A stretch of 63,648 bases of DNA from Candidatus Zymogenaceae bacterium. GTDB lineage: Bacteria; Desulfobacterota; Zymogenia; Zymogenales; Zymogenaceae. The stretch is taken from the NCBI GenBank assembly GCA_016931225.1, contig JAFGFE010000036.1:1-63648 (forward strand). The letters are read 5' to 3'. This document shows positions 18,156 to 25,512 of the stretch, piece by piece (within the stretch, counting starts at the first letter, position 1; every line of letters starts with the position of its first letter). Both the position numbers and the translations under genes were made by a program. The notes beneath the pieces are model-generated. The model was not told where the DNA came from and made no database searches. It was given only the letters and a program-made list of their open reading frames with translations.

Positions 18156-18998
18156 ATGTTTGAAGAATTGGAGCGAATCAATCATCGACCGCAGCCCTTC
18201 GAGGTATATACGGCGGATGATTTGTGGACGGATGAACACACATCGAAGCAGATGCTTGCATATCACCTCAATCCCGAAATCGACGCGGCCTCACGGAGTA
18301 AAGAATTCATTGAGCGCTCCGTCGATTGGATCGGGTCGCATTTCCGTCTGGGGGAGAATACTTCGGTAGCGGATTTCGGATGCGGGCCGGGCCTCTATAC
18401 GAACAGGCTGGCGGCGAAATGGGGGGCTCAGGTGACCGGTATCGACTTCTCGAAGCGCTCCATAGAATACGCACAAGCAATCGCACGCACTGAGAATATC
18501 ACCGTGCGGTACATACATCAGAACTACCTGGAATTTGAGGACACCGAGCAATTCGACTTCATCATGATGATCATGTGTGACTTCTGTGCCCTGAGTCCCG
18601 ATCAACGAATGCATCTGCTTGATACGTTCTATTCCCTTCTCCCGCCGGGCGGTTCGATCCTGCTGGATGTCTATTCGCCGAATGCATTCGCACAGCGAAC
18701 GGAAGCGGCATCGTACGAGCCGAATCTCCTGAATGGATTTTGGTCGCCCCACAGGTACTACGGTTTTTTGAACATCTTCAAATATGAAGATGAAAAGGTG
18801 GTGTTGGAAAAATACACCATAGTAGAAAAGGATCGAACACGAACCGTCTATAACTGGCTTCAGTGCTTTACCGTGGATTCCCTGGAGAAAGAGCTGCACC
18901 AATCGGGATTCAAAACAACCGGGCGGTATGCGGACGTCGCAGGCACGGTGTTTGACCCGGAGCTTACCGAGTTCGCCGTTGTGGGTGTGAAGGAGTAG
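18156..18998 (+). CDS. class I SAM-dependent methyltransferase
   Basis: A 280-residue methyltransferase. Motif I is VADFGCGPGLYTNRLA at about residues 70-85; motif II includes VTGIDFSKRSIEYA; the post-motif region DFIMMIMCDFCALSPDQR and the LLPPGGSILLDVYS strand complete the Rossmann fold. The C-terminal part has a beta-rich insertion typical of small-molecule methyltransferases. The substrate cannot be inferred. GAGAGG precedes the ATG. It ends in TAG and converges with the propeller gene at 19218. Confidence 0.85.
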   Translation: MFEELERINHRPQPFEVYTADDLWTDEHTSKQMLAYHLNPEIDAASRSKEFIERSVDWIGSHFRLGENTSVADFGCGPGLYTNRLAAKWGAQVTGIDFSKRSIEYAQAIARTENITVRYIHQNYLEFEDTEQFDFIMMIMCDFCALSPDQRMHLLDTFYSLLPPGGSILLDVYSPNAFAQRTEAASYEPNLLNGFWSPHRYYGFLNIFKYEDEKVVLEKYTIVEKDRTRTVYNWLQCFTVDSLEKELHQSGFKTTGRYADVAGTVFDPELTEFAVVGVKE

Positions 18999-19066
18999 AT
19001 GGGTGCGTCTGTAGAAGACGGATACCACGCTCCCTCACCGAGCACATATGGTGCGATGTCTTCCCC

Positions 19067-19101
19067 GCGCGCGGCCGGACAACTCCGGCATAAATCGCGC
19101 C
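19067..19101. repeat. short spacer repeat matching 20548-20581
   Basis: GCGGCCGGACAACTCCGGCA followed by TAAATCGCGCC matches the right-hand end of the repeat region beginning at 20475. It contains a CCGGAC...CCGG inverted motif. It lies between the convergent methyltransferase and propeller genes. Confidence 0.5.
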
Positions 19102-19217
19102 GTCGCATCGATCCACTCCCCCAGGGACGGTTTGGCGGCCTCGGGATATCCGTGCACAACAGGGTCGCCCGCCGGCGGAGACGGTCGATTATCGTATTCT
19201 GCAAGTTGGAGGTTTTC

Positions 19218-20351
19218 TCACTCGATTGCGTAGAGAAAACCGTCCCCGCCTCCGACGTAGACCACCCCCCCCATTACACAGGGGGAGGAGAAGATGATAT
19301 CATTCGTCTTGAACCGCCAGAGTTCACTGCCGGCCTCCGCCTCCAGAGCGTAGAAGCCGCCGTCCCTGCCGCCGAAATAGACGACGCCCCCCACCACGCA
19401 GGGAGACGAATCCACCCAATAATCGGTCCTGAAGCGCCAGAGCTCCCGGCCCGTCGATATGTCAACGGCATACAGATGAAAATCCATGCTTCCGAAATAG
19501 ACCACGCCGTCTGAAACGGCGGGGGAGGAATCCACAATCTCATCGGTCCGAAAGCGCCACAGCTCCCGGCCGGCGGATGCGCTCAGACAGTACAGAAATC
19601 CGTCCCCGCTCCCGAAGAGAAGCGTTTCACCGACCACCGCCGGCGACGAATTGACCCAGTGCCCCGCCTGAAAGCGCCACAGCTCCCGGCCGGTCTCCCC
19701 ATCCACGGCGAATACGGCGCCGCCGGTGGTTCCGACATACACCACACCCCCCGCACAGACCGGTGAGGAATGAATGAAATCCCCACCGTCGAATCGCCAG
19801 AGCTCCCGGCCGGTGGATGCGTCCACAGCATAGAGGTAATCATCAAAGCTTCCGAAATAGACCACGCCGTCCACGACACAGGGAGACGATATCACATACC
19901 CCCCGGTTTCGAACCGCCACAGCTCTTCGCCGTTGTGCGCGTCCACGGCGTAAAGGGCGCCGTCGTGGCTTCCGACGCACACAACCCCGTCGATCACACA
20001 GGGAGATGACTGAACGATCCCTCCGGTCTGAAACCGCCACAACTCCCCGCCCGTTTCCGTGTCGACGGCGTAGAGGTATCCGTCGAACCCGCCGAAGAAG
20101 ACCGTACCGTCCGCCACGCAAGGGGAGGAGCCGATCACCCCGCCGATTTCGAACTTCCATGCCGCATCATGAAAGACCGGGACCCCGTCTGTGGGGTAAC
20201 TGCCCGTATGGGCGGGATTACCCCGGAACATGGGGATATACGGATCGGCGTCACTCTCGCCTCCCGCAACATGCACAGAAAAGAGACTTCCCGAGCAGAC
20301 GAGTACCATCAGACATACAGCCTTGGATAACGTTAAAATCCCGCGTTTCAT
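19218..20351 (-). CDS. secreted eight-repeat PQQ-like beta-propeller protein
   Basis: A 377-residue protein with a signal peptide (LSKAVCLMVLVCSGSLFSVHVAGG) and eight very regular 40-residue blades of the form SSPCVxDGVVYFGSxDGxLYAVDxxTGxELWRFxTGG. Eight blades match the quinoprotein-type propeller. The DNA itself repeats with a 120-base period, so the gene expanded by internal duplication. It is far more regular and more GC-rich than the two propeller lipoproteins at 84-2804, and it lacks a lipobox. The start at ATG 20351 follows GGGGAGAGATGAT. Expected location is periplasm or surface; ligand is unknown. Confidence 0.85.
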   Translation of the reverse strand: MKRGILTLSKAVCLMVLVCSGSLFSVHVAGGESDADPYIPMFRGNPAHTGSYPTDGVPVFHDAAWKFEIGGVIGSSPCVADGTVFFGGFDGYLYAVDTETGGELWRFQTGGIVQSSPCVIDGVVCVGSHDGALYAVDAHNGEELWRFETGGYVISSPCVVDGVVYFGSFDDYLYAVDASTGRELWRFDGGDFIHSSPVCAGGVVYVGTTGGAVFAVDGETGRELWRFQAGHWVNSSPAVVGETLLFGSGDGFLYCLSASAGRELWRFRTDEIVDSSPAVSDGVVYFGSMDFHLYAVDISTGRELWRFRTDYWVDSSPCVVGGVVYFGGRDGGFYALEAEAGSELWRFKTNDIIFSSPCVMGGVVYVGGGDGFLYAIE

Positions 20352-20474
20352 ATCATCTCTCCCCTCACATAACCGGTTGTGTGTTCCAAAAAAAGTGTGT
20401 GATCCCACGATCGTTCGATACACATCCGCGCCGCCCAATCGATCTGTCGGATGTTCAGGCTGCCCGCCTTCCCC

Positions 20475-20547
20475 CGGCCACTCTACCCGATTCGGAATCC
20501 CAGCTCAATAAAAAAACACCGACGTCCCTTCGGTGTTTTCGATCCCG
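20475..20547. repeat. dispersed spacer repeat, copy 2
   Basis: Same blocks as 17889-17960 (CGGCCACTCTACCC, AT-rich segment, TTCGGTGTTTTC, ATCCCG), followed by the short element also found at 19067-19101. This copy contains an intact terminator-like hairpin. The remaining part of the 421-base spacer 20352-20772 shows no gene. Confidence 0.6.
20511..20539. terminator. bidirectional terminator-like hairpin
   Basis: AACACCGA (20515-20522) pairs with TCGGTGTT (20530-20537), with A-run on the left and T-run on the right. On the minus strand the stem is followed by six Ts, so it can end leftward transcription from the gene at 20773-21348. Confidence 0.6.
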
Positions 20548-20772
20548 CACGCGGCCGGACAACCCCGGCATGAATCGTGCCATCATGTTGGTTCCCACCG
20601 CAGGTGTAATTCTGCGGCCTCACGATGTCCGGGCCTCATTCTCTTGTGTTCGTCGGAAGGCATTCACGACGGGGATGAAAGCGATTCGGTTTTCCCGGCT
20701 CTCTTATGGCGCGTGTTAAAACAGGTCGATGTTTTCGTACGTTTCCCTTGTCCAAGGGCCATCGCCCTTCGT

Positions 20773-21348
20773 TCACCCGCACCCCTGAGAAGGATACGTC
20801 CCCTCGGTATGCATCTCCCGTGTCTCCCGGACAAACAGAAACATGACATCGCCGGGCAACAACAAGACCGGTCTGTTGGTGGTGACGGTGCGGTCATCGT
20901 ATTCGATGGTCACTTCATCGTCAAAGCGTTTGACGGTTCCGTCGAACCCCACAATGACCAGGTCACTTTTCCCCGGGACATTGGGAATGGAAACGGACGT
21001 GAAGTTGAAGCCGCCGTCGGCGGCAAGGGAGCCGGACACATCGACGAGTCCCGTAAAGAGGGGTGCCCCGGGGAGATAGGCCACCGTCTCGTCCCCGCTG
21101 GAGAACGTCAGCGTTTCCAGCTCGGGATACCGCCGGGACGGGATGTCTGAAATATCCCGGGCATACTCAACCAACAGCTCATCGGTCAGATCAACCCTGT
21201 TTCTGAGTGCGCTGATGTTGAGCACCCGAACGGTCGCCTCTTCCTGGGAGAGCGCAACCAGAGGGAGCGCCGTCATCGCCGCAACGACGGCAACGACAAG
21301 AAAGACACCGCGAACGTACTGAAGGGAGGTATGTCTCATATTCATCAT
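20773..21348 (-). CDS. secreted protein of unknown function, DUF4397-like
   Basis: About 191 residues. The N-terminus has a signal peptide (GVFLVVAVVAAMTALPLVALS) followed by a beta-rich body beginning EEATVRVLNISALRNRVDL. Together with LETLTFSSGDETVAYLPGAPLFTGLVDVSGSL, this resembles DUF4397-type extracellular domains, though the match is loose. Three ATG codons (21348, 21345, 21339) are possible; GGTGGG fits the first. A 19-base inverted repeat lies about 20 bases upstream. The region from 21322 to 21390, holding the first codons and this operator-like site, is duplicated at 25058-25127. Confidence 0.6.
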   Translation of the reverse strand: MMNMRHTSLQYVRGVFLVVAVVAAMTALPLVALSQEEATVRVLNISALRNRVDLTDELLVEYARDISDIPSRRYPELETLTFSSGDETVAYLPGAPLFTGLVDVSGSLAADGGFNFTSVSIPNVPGKSDLVIVGFDGTVKRFDDEVTIEYDDRTVTTNRPVLLLPGDVMFLFVRETREMHTEGTYPSQGCG

Positions 21349-21366
21349 GTTCCCACCGAAAAACCG

Positions 21367-21385
21367 TGTGATAGTGTATAACACA
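21367..21385. promoter_or_regulatory. operator-like inverted repeat upstream of 20773-21348
   Basis: TGTGATA-GTGTA-TAACACA, one mismatch short of a perfect 7-base-arm inverted repeat. The duplicate at 25104-25122 has perfect arms. The spacing (5-base spacer) does not fit CRP/FNR sites, which have 6. The regulator is unknown. Confidence 0.4.
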
Positions 21386-21464
21386 GGAGAGTTGAAAAAA
21401 AAAGGGGGAAATAAAAACAGCCAGGAGCCGCCGCGATGCATACCGTCAAACGGATGCGATTCAT

Positions 21465-22346
21465 CTACGTCTCCGACGGCACAATCCCAAAATGGCGTTT
21501 GTACTCCCGGCTGAACTGGGCCGGGCTGTTGTATCCCACCATATATCCCGCCTCGCTGACGCTCTTCCCCTGCAGGATGTAGCTTTGCGCCCTGTTGAGC
21601 TTCATCGACTTGGCGTATTGCAGGGGAGACACATGCATTACCTCCTTGAATCTTTTGTGAAAACCGGAGCTGCTCATGTTGACCATATCCGCCAGATCAT
21701 CCACGGACACCGGTTTATCCAGGTTCTGATTTACATACTCAACCGCCCTGGCGATCCGCTGTATCTGTCCCCGCTGCTGGAGGAGATGAGTCAGCGCCCC
21801 TCCCTGCACGTCACTGATAATGCGGAAATATATCTCGTCGATGATCGCATCACCCAAAACGGCCGACTCTGTCGGATTCCCGAGAGCCCTCATCAGGCGG
21901 ACGGCAGCATCCAGCAGGGCATTGCTGACGGGCGCAGTAAATATCCCGGACGCATCAATGGTATCCGGTTTTGGGGGAGGCCGATCGACGTTGTCCATTT
22001 TCAGCAGCAGCCTGGTCAGCCTGTTCCGATCAATAATGACTCCGACCCCCAGCAGCGGCCTTTCCGGACTGGCCTCCACGATCTCGCACTCAACGGGCAT
22101 GGGCACGAACAGGGTGAGAAACGTTCCGGCGCAGTAATCATATCGCTTCCCCTCCAGATAGATGCTCTTTTTCCCCTGGGCGCCGATTACAATTCCCGGT
22201 TCATACACCTGGGGAAAGCGATCGATCTGCTGTGAAAGACGCAGGAGGAACACATTGTCGACGCCGGCGGACACCAGACCGTCTTGGACGGTATGTTCCT
22301 CCAACAGGCAGACAAGCTCGGCCATTTTTTCGGATCGATGTCCCAT
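21465..22346 (-). CDS. AraC family transcriptional regulator
   Basis: A 293-residue regulator. The N-terminal half belongs to the AraC_N type (QVYEPGIVIGAQGKKSIYLEGKRYDYCAGTFLTLFVPMPVE), and the C-terminal 100 residues hold the double helix-turn-helix with VDDLADMVNMSSSGFHKRFKEV and VSEAGYMVGYNSPAQFSREYKRHFG. The inducer is unknown. The gene is divergent from the alpha/beta hydrolase at 22636 across a 289-base spacer with an inverted repeat, so it probably controls that gene. The stop is TAG. Confidence 0.9.
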   Translation of the reverse strand: MGHRSEKMAELVCLLEEHTVQDGLVSAGVDNVFLLRLSQQIDRFPQVYEPGIVIGAQGKKSIYLEGKRYDYCAGTFLTLFVPMPVECEIVEASPERPLLGVGVIIDRNRLTRLLLKMDNVDRPPPKPDTIDASGIFTAPVSNALLDAAVRLMRALGNPTESAVLGDAIIDEIYFRIISDVQGGALTHLLQQRGQIQRIARAVEYVNQNLDKPVSVDDLADMVNMSSSGFHKRFKEVMHVSPLQYAKSMKLNRAQSYILQGKSVSEAGYMVGYNSPAQFSREYKRHFGIVPSET

Positions 22347-22505
22347 TTCCCATTCTCCAATGACTGTGCTTCGAGTATATCAGATTTCCGCCGGTCCCAC
22401 ACATATTTCTCCATTCCGCTGGAGTTTTGTGCAAGCAATGGGCGATTATGTGTATTCATATATACACTATGTATTGGTATGGTAATAACGGTATTTGGAC
22501 ATCGG

Positions 22506-22538
22506 GTGGGGGCATATGAACATGCGAATGCCCCCCAC
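22506..22538. promoter_or_regulatory. inverted repeat between AraC regulator and hydrolase
   Basis: GTGGGGGCAT (22506-22515) and ATGCCCCCCAC (22528-22538) form a strong stem with a 12-base loop. It lies about 100 bases before the hydrolase start and could be a regulator site or a leader hairpin. No T-run follows, so it is not a simple terminator. Confidence 0.4.
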
Positions 22539-22635
22539 GATACCGCCCTCGTGGATCGAGATGAATCGAAAAAGGTGACAGCCAAAACAGAAGGCGCACC
22601 GGTTTATGAACAATAAGAACCATATGGAGGTACAG

Positions 22636-23613
22636 ATGAACAGGAGAAGGCTGTGTATTATCGGCGGAGCGCTGCTTGTGCTCATCGTCGTCGGTATCCT
22701 CGGGATACTCGGCTTCTCACACATATCCGCCAATACATTTATCTATCCCAATCGCCAGCCGATGGTCAAGAATCCCGGAGACTACGGCCTGGAGTATGAA
22801 GACGTCAACATCGAGACCGAGGACGGAGTCACCCTGGCCGGCTGGCTCATGAGAGGCACAGGAGACGACGTTGTGATCATCGGTCATCCGTTGACATTCA
22901 GTAAATACGGCTATTCCATTGAAAACGAGGGGACCCTCAGCGCCGGCTACGATCGTGACGTCGAGTTCATCCCCACCGCCAAACATCTGGTAGAGGCGGG
23001 GTACTCGGTGCTGATGTACGACATGCGGCATCACGGAGAAAGCGGTGAGATCCCGGGCGGAGGTCCCTTCGATGCGCTGGAATCGTACCACGATATCGCG
23101 GCCGCGATTACGTTCGTCTCCGAGCATCCCGAGCTGAGGGACAAGGACATAGGTCTGGTCTGTTTCTGTTTCAGCTCTGTTCAAAGCATGATCGCGATGA
23201 GCAGGGAGCCGGATGTCCTAAAAGACGCCGGGGTGAAGGCGCTAGTGTCGGTACAGCCGATCAGCACCCAAGCGTTCTACGAACACTTCGGACTTCCCGA
23301 TTTCATCATCGAACAGGTGGATCGTATTTCGATATGCGAGGGGGCGCCTGCAATGAATGACTATCATCCGCTCCTGTTCGCCGGCGATGTGTGTGTGCCG
23401 GTGCTGTTCGTCCAGTCCCTCGAGGACCCCTGGTCGGACATCGACCTTTCGCGTGCTATCTATGACGCCTTCCCGACGGAGAAAGAGGCCGTATGGCTGG
23501 AAGGGGAAATGCATCGGTTCGATACGTACAACTGGTTCAACGATCATCCCGAACCGCTGCTCGACTTCTTGGGTCGGCACCTGAGCGAAGAAGACGATAT
23601 CACCGTGGAGTAG
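22636..23613 (+). CDS. membrane-anchored alpha/beta hydrolase with putative Cys nucleophile
   Basis: A 325-residue alpha/beta hydrolase with an N-terminal membrane helix (LCIIGGALLVLIVVGILGIL) and the fold markers VNIETEDGVTLAGWLM, HLVEAGYSVLMYDMRHHGESGE, VLFVQSLEDPWSD (acid) and EGEMHRFDTY (His). At the nucleophile elbow, where most relatives have GxSxG, it reads VCFCFSSVQS, putting Cys at the nucleophile position. A Cys triad is known in dienelactone hydrolase, so activity is possible. GGAGG six bases upstream fixes ATG at 22636. It is divergent from the AraC regulator. The stop is TAG. Confidence 0.8.
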   Translation: MNRRRLCIIGGALLVLIVVGILGILGFSHISANTFIYPNRQPMVKNPGDYGLEYEDVNIETEDGVTLAGWLMRGTGDDVVIIGHPLTFSKYGYSIENEGTLSAGYDRDVEFIPTAKHLVEAGYSVLMYDMRHHGESGEIPGGGPFDALESYHDIAAAITFVSEHPELRDKDIGLVCFCFSSVQSMIAMSREPDVLKDAGVKALVSVQPISTQAFYEHFGLPDFIIEQVDRISICEGAPAMNDYHPLLFAGDVCVPVLFVQSLEDPWSDIDLSRAIYDAFPTEKEAVWLEGEMHRFDTYNWFNDHPEPLLDFLGRHLSEEDDITVE

Positions 23614-23778
23614 GACGCGCCGATTCCGGACCGAAATCATTACGGGAAGCGTATCCTAATTTTTTTGTGCGATGATGTGACCGCATAAAAAAAGTGGCAT
23701 CCACCCTGGAAAGTAAGCCGGATAACAACATCCTTATTGCAGGAAAACGACAACGCTGCTGATCGTCTCTCAAGAGGT

Positions 23779-23814
23779 CCGGTGACGGAACGATCACCGG
23801 TCCTCCTTCTTTTC
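23779..23814 (+). terminator. probable terminator downstream of the hydrolase gene
   Basis: CCGGTGA (23779-23785) and TCACCGG (23794-23800) pair with an 8-base loop and are followed by a pyrimidine-rich TCCTCCTTCTTTT. It lies about 165 bases past the hydrolase stop. The rest of the 303-base spacer shows nothing recognisable. Confidence 0.5.
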
Positions 23815-23916
23815 GTATCGGCCCGGATCGCCTCGTGACCGAGTCCCGTGCCGTATGCGATACAGAGAGACGGCAGAACGCGGACGCTGTTCAGATTGAT
23901 ACGGAGGGAACACAAA

Positions 23917-24582
23917 ATGGGAAAACACGTCCTGATAACCGGCGCGACGGGGATGGTGGGAGGCCTTGTCCTGACCCTGTGTCTGGAGAGCCGGGAGGTG
24001 TCGAGAGTAACGAGCCTCCTCAGGCGGAAGTCCGGGATCCGGCACGAAAAGCTGACCAAAATTATCATACAGGATTTTTCGGTCCTCGATGAGAACGCGG
24101 ACTGTTTTGAAGCGGTGGATATCGTCTACTACTGCCTCGGGGTATACACCGGAGCCGTCGACAGAGTTCTCTTCAGGAAAATCACCGTGGACTACCCAGA
24201 AACCTTGGCGCGGGCCGTGCTTGCGAAGAATTCTGAAGTAACGTTCTGTCTGTTAAGCGGCGCGGGAGCCGATCGCACCGAAAAAAGCCGGATGATGTTC
24301 TCCCAGGACAAAGGGGCCGTCGAAAATCGCCTGTCACGCATGGGATTTCGGGCGTTTCACGCATTCAGGCCCGGATATATTTATCCTGTTACGCCTCGAA
24401 ATGAGCCGAACGTCACCTACCGGCTGATGAGACGGTTGTATCCTGTATTAAATATGCTCGCCCCTCGATTCAGCATTACGTCGACGGACCTTGCGGCCGC
24501 CATATTCACCGTCGGAATGAAGGGGTATGAGCTGGAAATCCTCGAAAACAGGGATATTCTGAAAGTGATCGGAAGAGCGTGA
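23917..24582 (+). CDS. NAD(P)-binding oxidoreductase, atypical SDR
   Basis: A 221-residue short-chain dehydrogenase-like protein of the atypical kind. It opens with the Rossmann motif HVLITGATGMVGGLVL and includes VDIVYYCLGVYTG, FCLLSGAGAD and FRAFHAFRPGYIYPV. The family acts on nucleoside-sugar or quinone-type substrates or binds NAD(P) as a sensor; the role here is unknown. GGAGGG precedes ATG at 23917. The last codons coincide with the left edge of a 60-base duplicated segment, so its C-terminus may have been altered by that event. Confidence 0.8.
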   Translation: MGKHVLITGATGMVGGLVLTLCLESREVSRVTSLLRRKSGIRHEKLTKIIIQDFSVLDENADCFEAVDIVYYCLGVYTGAVDRVLFRKITVDYPETLARAVLAKNSEVTFCLLSGAGADRTEKSRMMFSQDKGAVENRLSRMGFRAFHAFRPGYIYPVTPRNEPNVTYRLMRRLYPVLNMLAPRFSITSTDLAAAIFTVGMKGYELEILENRDILKVIGRA

Positions 24583-24640
24583 CAAGAATCGGAAACAAGG
24601 TGACGTACGCCCCGCCGCAGGAGCCTGCCGGCGTATCCTC
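24581..24640 (-). repeat. 60-base partial duplicate of the TIGR04076-type gene
   Basis: Aligns without gaps at an offset of exactly 200 bases with 24781-24840, the internal part of the next gene. The shared core is GGTGACGTACGCCCCGCCGC. Identity by eye is about 85 percent. It has no start codon or ribosome site and is a dead fragment. Confidence 0.75.
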
Positions 24641-24669
24641 TCAATATTCCATATCAAAAACGTGCAGGG

Positions 24670-24927
24670 TTACTCAAGGAGAGTCACCTTGAAAATGACG
24701 TTTCCGTTGTCGGGGCACGCCATTTTCGTCTTGGAGAGGGGATTGTCCTCAAAATCGAACCGGGCGCCGGAGGAAAGCGCGACGATAATCGGAAACAGGG
24801 TGACGTACGCCCCGCCGCAAAAGCCGGCCGGCGTATCGTATCCGTTGCAGATGATCTTATCGCCCTGCCGATATGAATAGGAACAGTGCCCGGTGACCTG
24901 TTCCACTTCTATTTCAAATTGTTTCAT
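24670..24927 (-). CDS. TIGR04076-like small protein
   Basis: An 85-residue protein with the layout of the TIGR04076 family. It starts FEIEVEQVTGHCSYSYRQGDKIICNGYDTPAGFCGGAYVTLFPIIVAL, which matches the family's GDxF and C-x-x-A-x-x-x-x-xP-x-x-x-x-L spacing, and ends ACPDNGNVIFKVTLL, close to the usual CPDxxxxV-F ending. Cys residues are conserved in the family and may bind metal; function is unknown. It lies immediately left of the ssrA-fragment scar, on the minus strand. Confidence 0.7.
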   Translation of the reverse strand: MKQFEIEVEQVTGHCSYSYRQGDKIICNGYDTPAGFCGGAYVTLFPIIVALSSGARFDFEDNPLSKTKMACPDNGNVIFKVTLLE

Positions 24928-24956
24928 CGATTATCTTCAATTGCTTCATTGATGAT

Positions 24957-25065
24957 CTGGTGGAGGCGGCGGGAATCGAACCCTCGTCCGAAGATCTTCA
25001 CCCGGGGGGTCTAGATGCTAATTCGCCGTTTCATGCCGCGTTTCGACTCCCCGTACGAAAGGGAG
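24957..25065 (-). pseudogene. truncated copy of the ssrA (tmRNA) 3' end
   Basis: 109 bases match the 3' end of the intact ssrA gene (27281-27388) at about 91 percent by eye, including the full tRNA-like T arm and the 3' CCA end. One T-arm base differs (CCCTCG instead of CCCGCG on the plus strand), which breaks a stem pair. The copy is in the same orientation as the intact gene and 2.3 kb from it. At 25058-25065 it runs into sequence copied from 21322-21390 at a shared AAGGGAG. It resembles an attachment-site remnant of an element that integrated at ssrA. Confidence 0.85.
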
Positions 25066-25127
25066 ATATGTCTCATATTCTTCATTCTCCCACCGAAAAA
25101 CCGTGTGATAGTGTATATCACAGGAGG
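25058..25127 (-). repeat. copy of the promoter and first codons of gene 20773-21348
   Basis: Matches 21322-21390 closely, including the start region (ATGAGACATA), the ribosome site and the inverted repeat TGTGATA-GTGTA-TATCACA at 25104-25122, whose arms are perfect here. The reading frame enters the ssrA fragment after about ten codons, so no functional product is expected. The remaining spacer up to 25512 has no recognisable gene. Confidence 0.8.
25104..25122. promoter_or_regulatory. perfect inverted repeat, duplicate of 21367-21385
   Basis: TGTGATAGTGTATATCACA on the plus strand: 7-base arms around a 5-base spacer. It has kept, or regained, perfect symmetry although the gene behind it is destroyed, which suggests that the site itself may still bind a protein. 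Confidence 0.45.
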
Positions 25128-25512
25128 GTCGATTAAATCAAGGATCAAAAAATGAAATGAGATTGAATTATATATGAGGCCATTGGTCTGAGGACTATGC
25201 AATTGACATTGTTGCTTGATCTCCTTAAAGTGTTGATGTAGTTTATAAAAACGTATCGCGGTTAAGAAACTGTAATCTTCCCTAACGCCTCAACCCGTGT
25301 TTCTTCACCCAGCGGAGATAACTTGTTCTGATGTAACACATACACACGATAGGAGCATCCTCACATAATCATATGAGAGTAATCGTCCATTGAAAGAAAG
25401 GAGGTTGTATTTGAAGCAGGATCATGATTTCTCTGGTGCCGCCGCGCTTCACGGCGCAAAACTGCGCCACTCAGTGTTATTATTCGGTTATATCCCATAA
25501 GGAGATTTCAAT

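Noticed and set aside
24957-24995. A separate tRNA gene at the ssrA fragment
   Set aside because: The T-arm and CCA look tRNA-like, but the rest matches tmRNA, with no D or anticodon arm.
25104-25122. CRP/FNR site reading of TGTGA...TCACA
   Set aside because: The half-sites are 9 bases apart instead of 6, so the geometry does not fit CRP or FNR.
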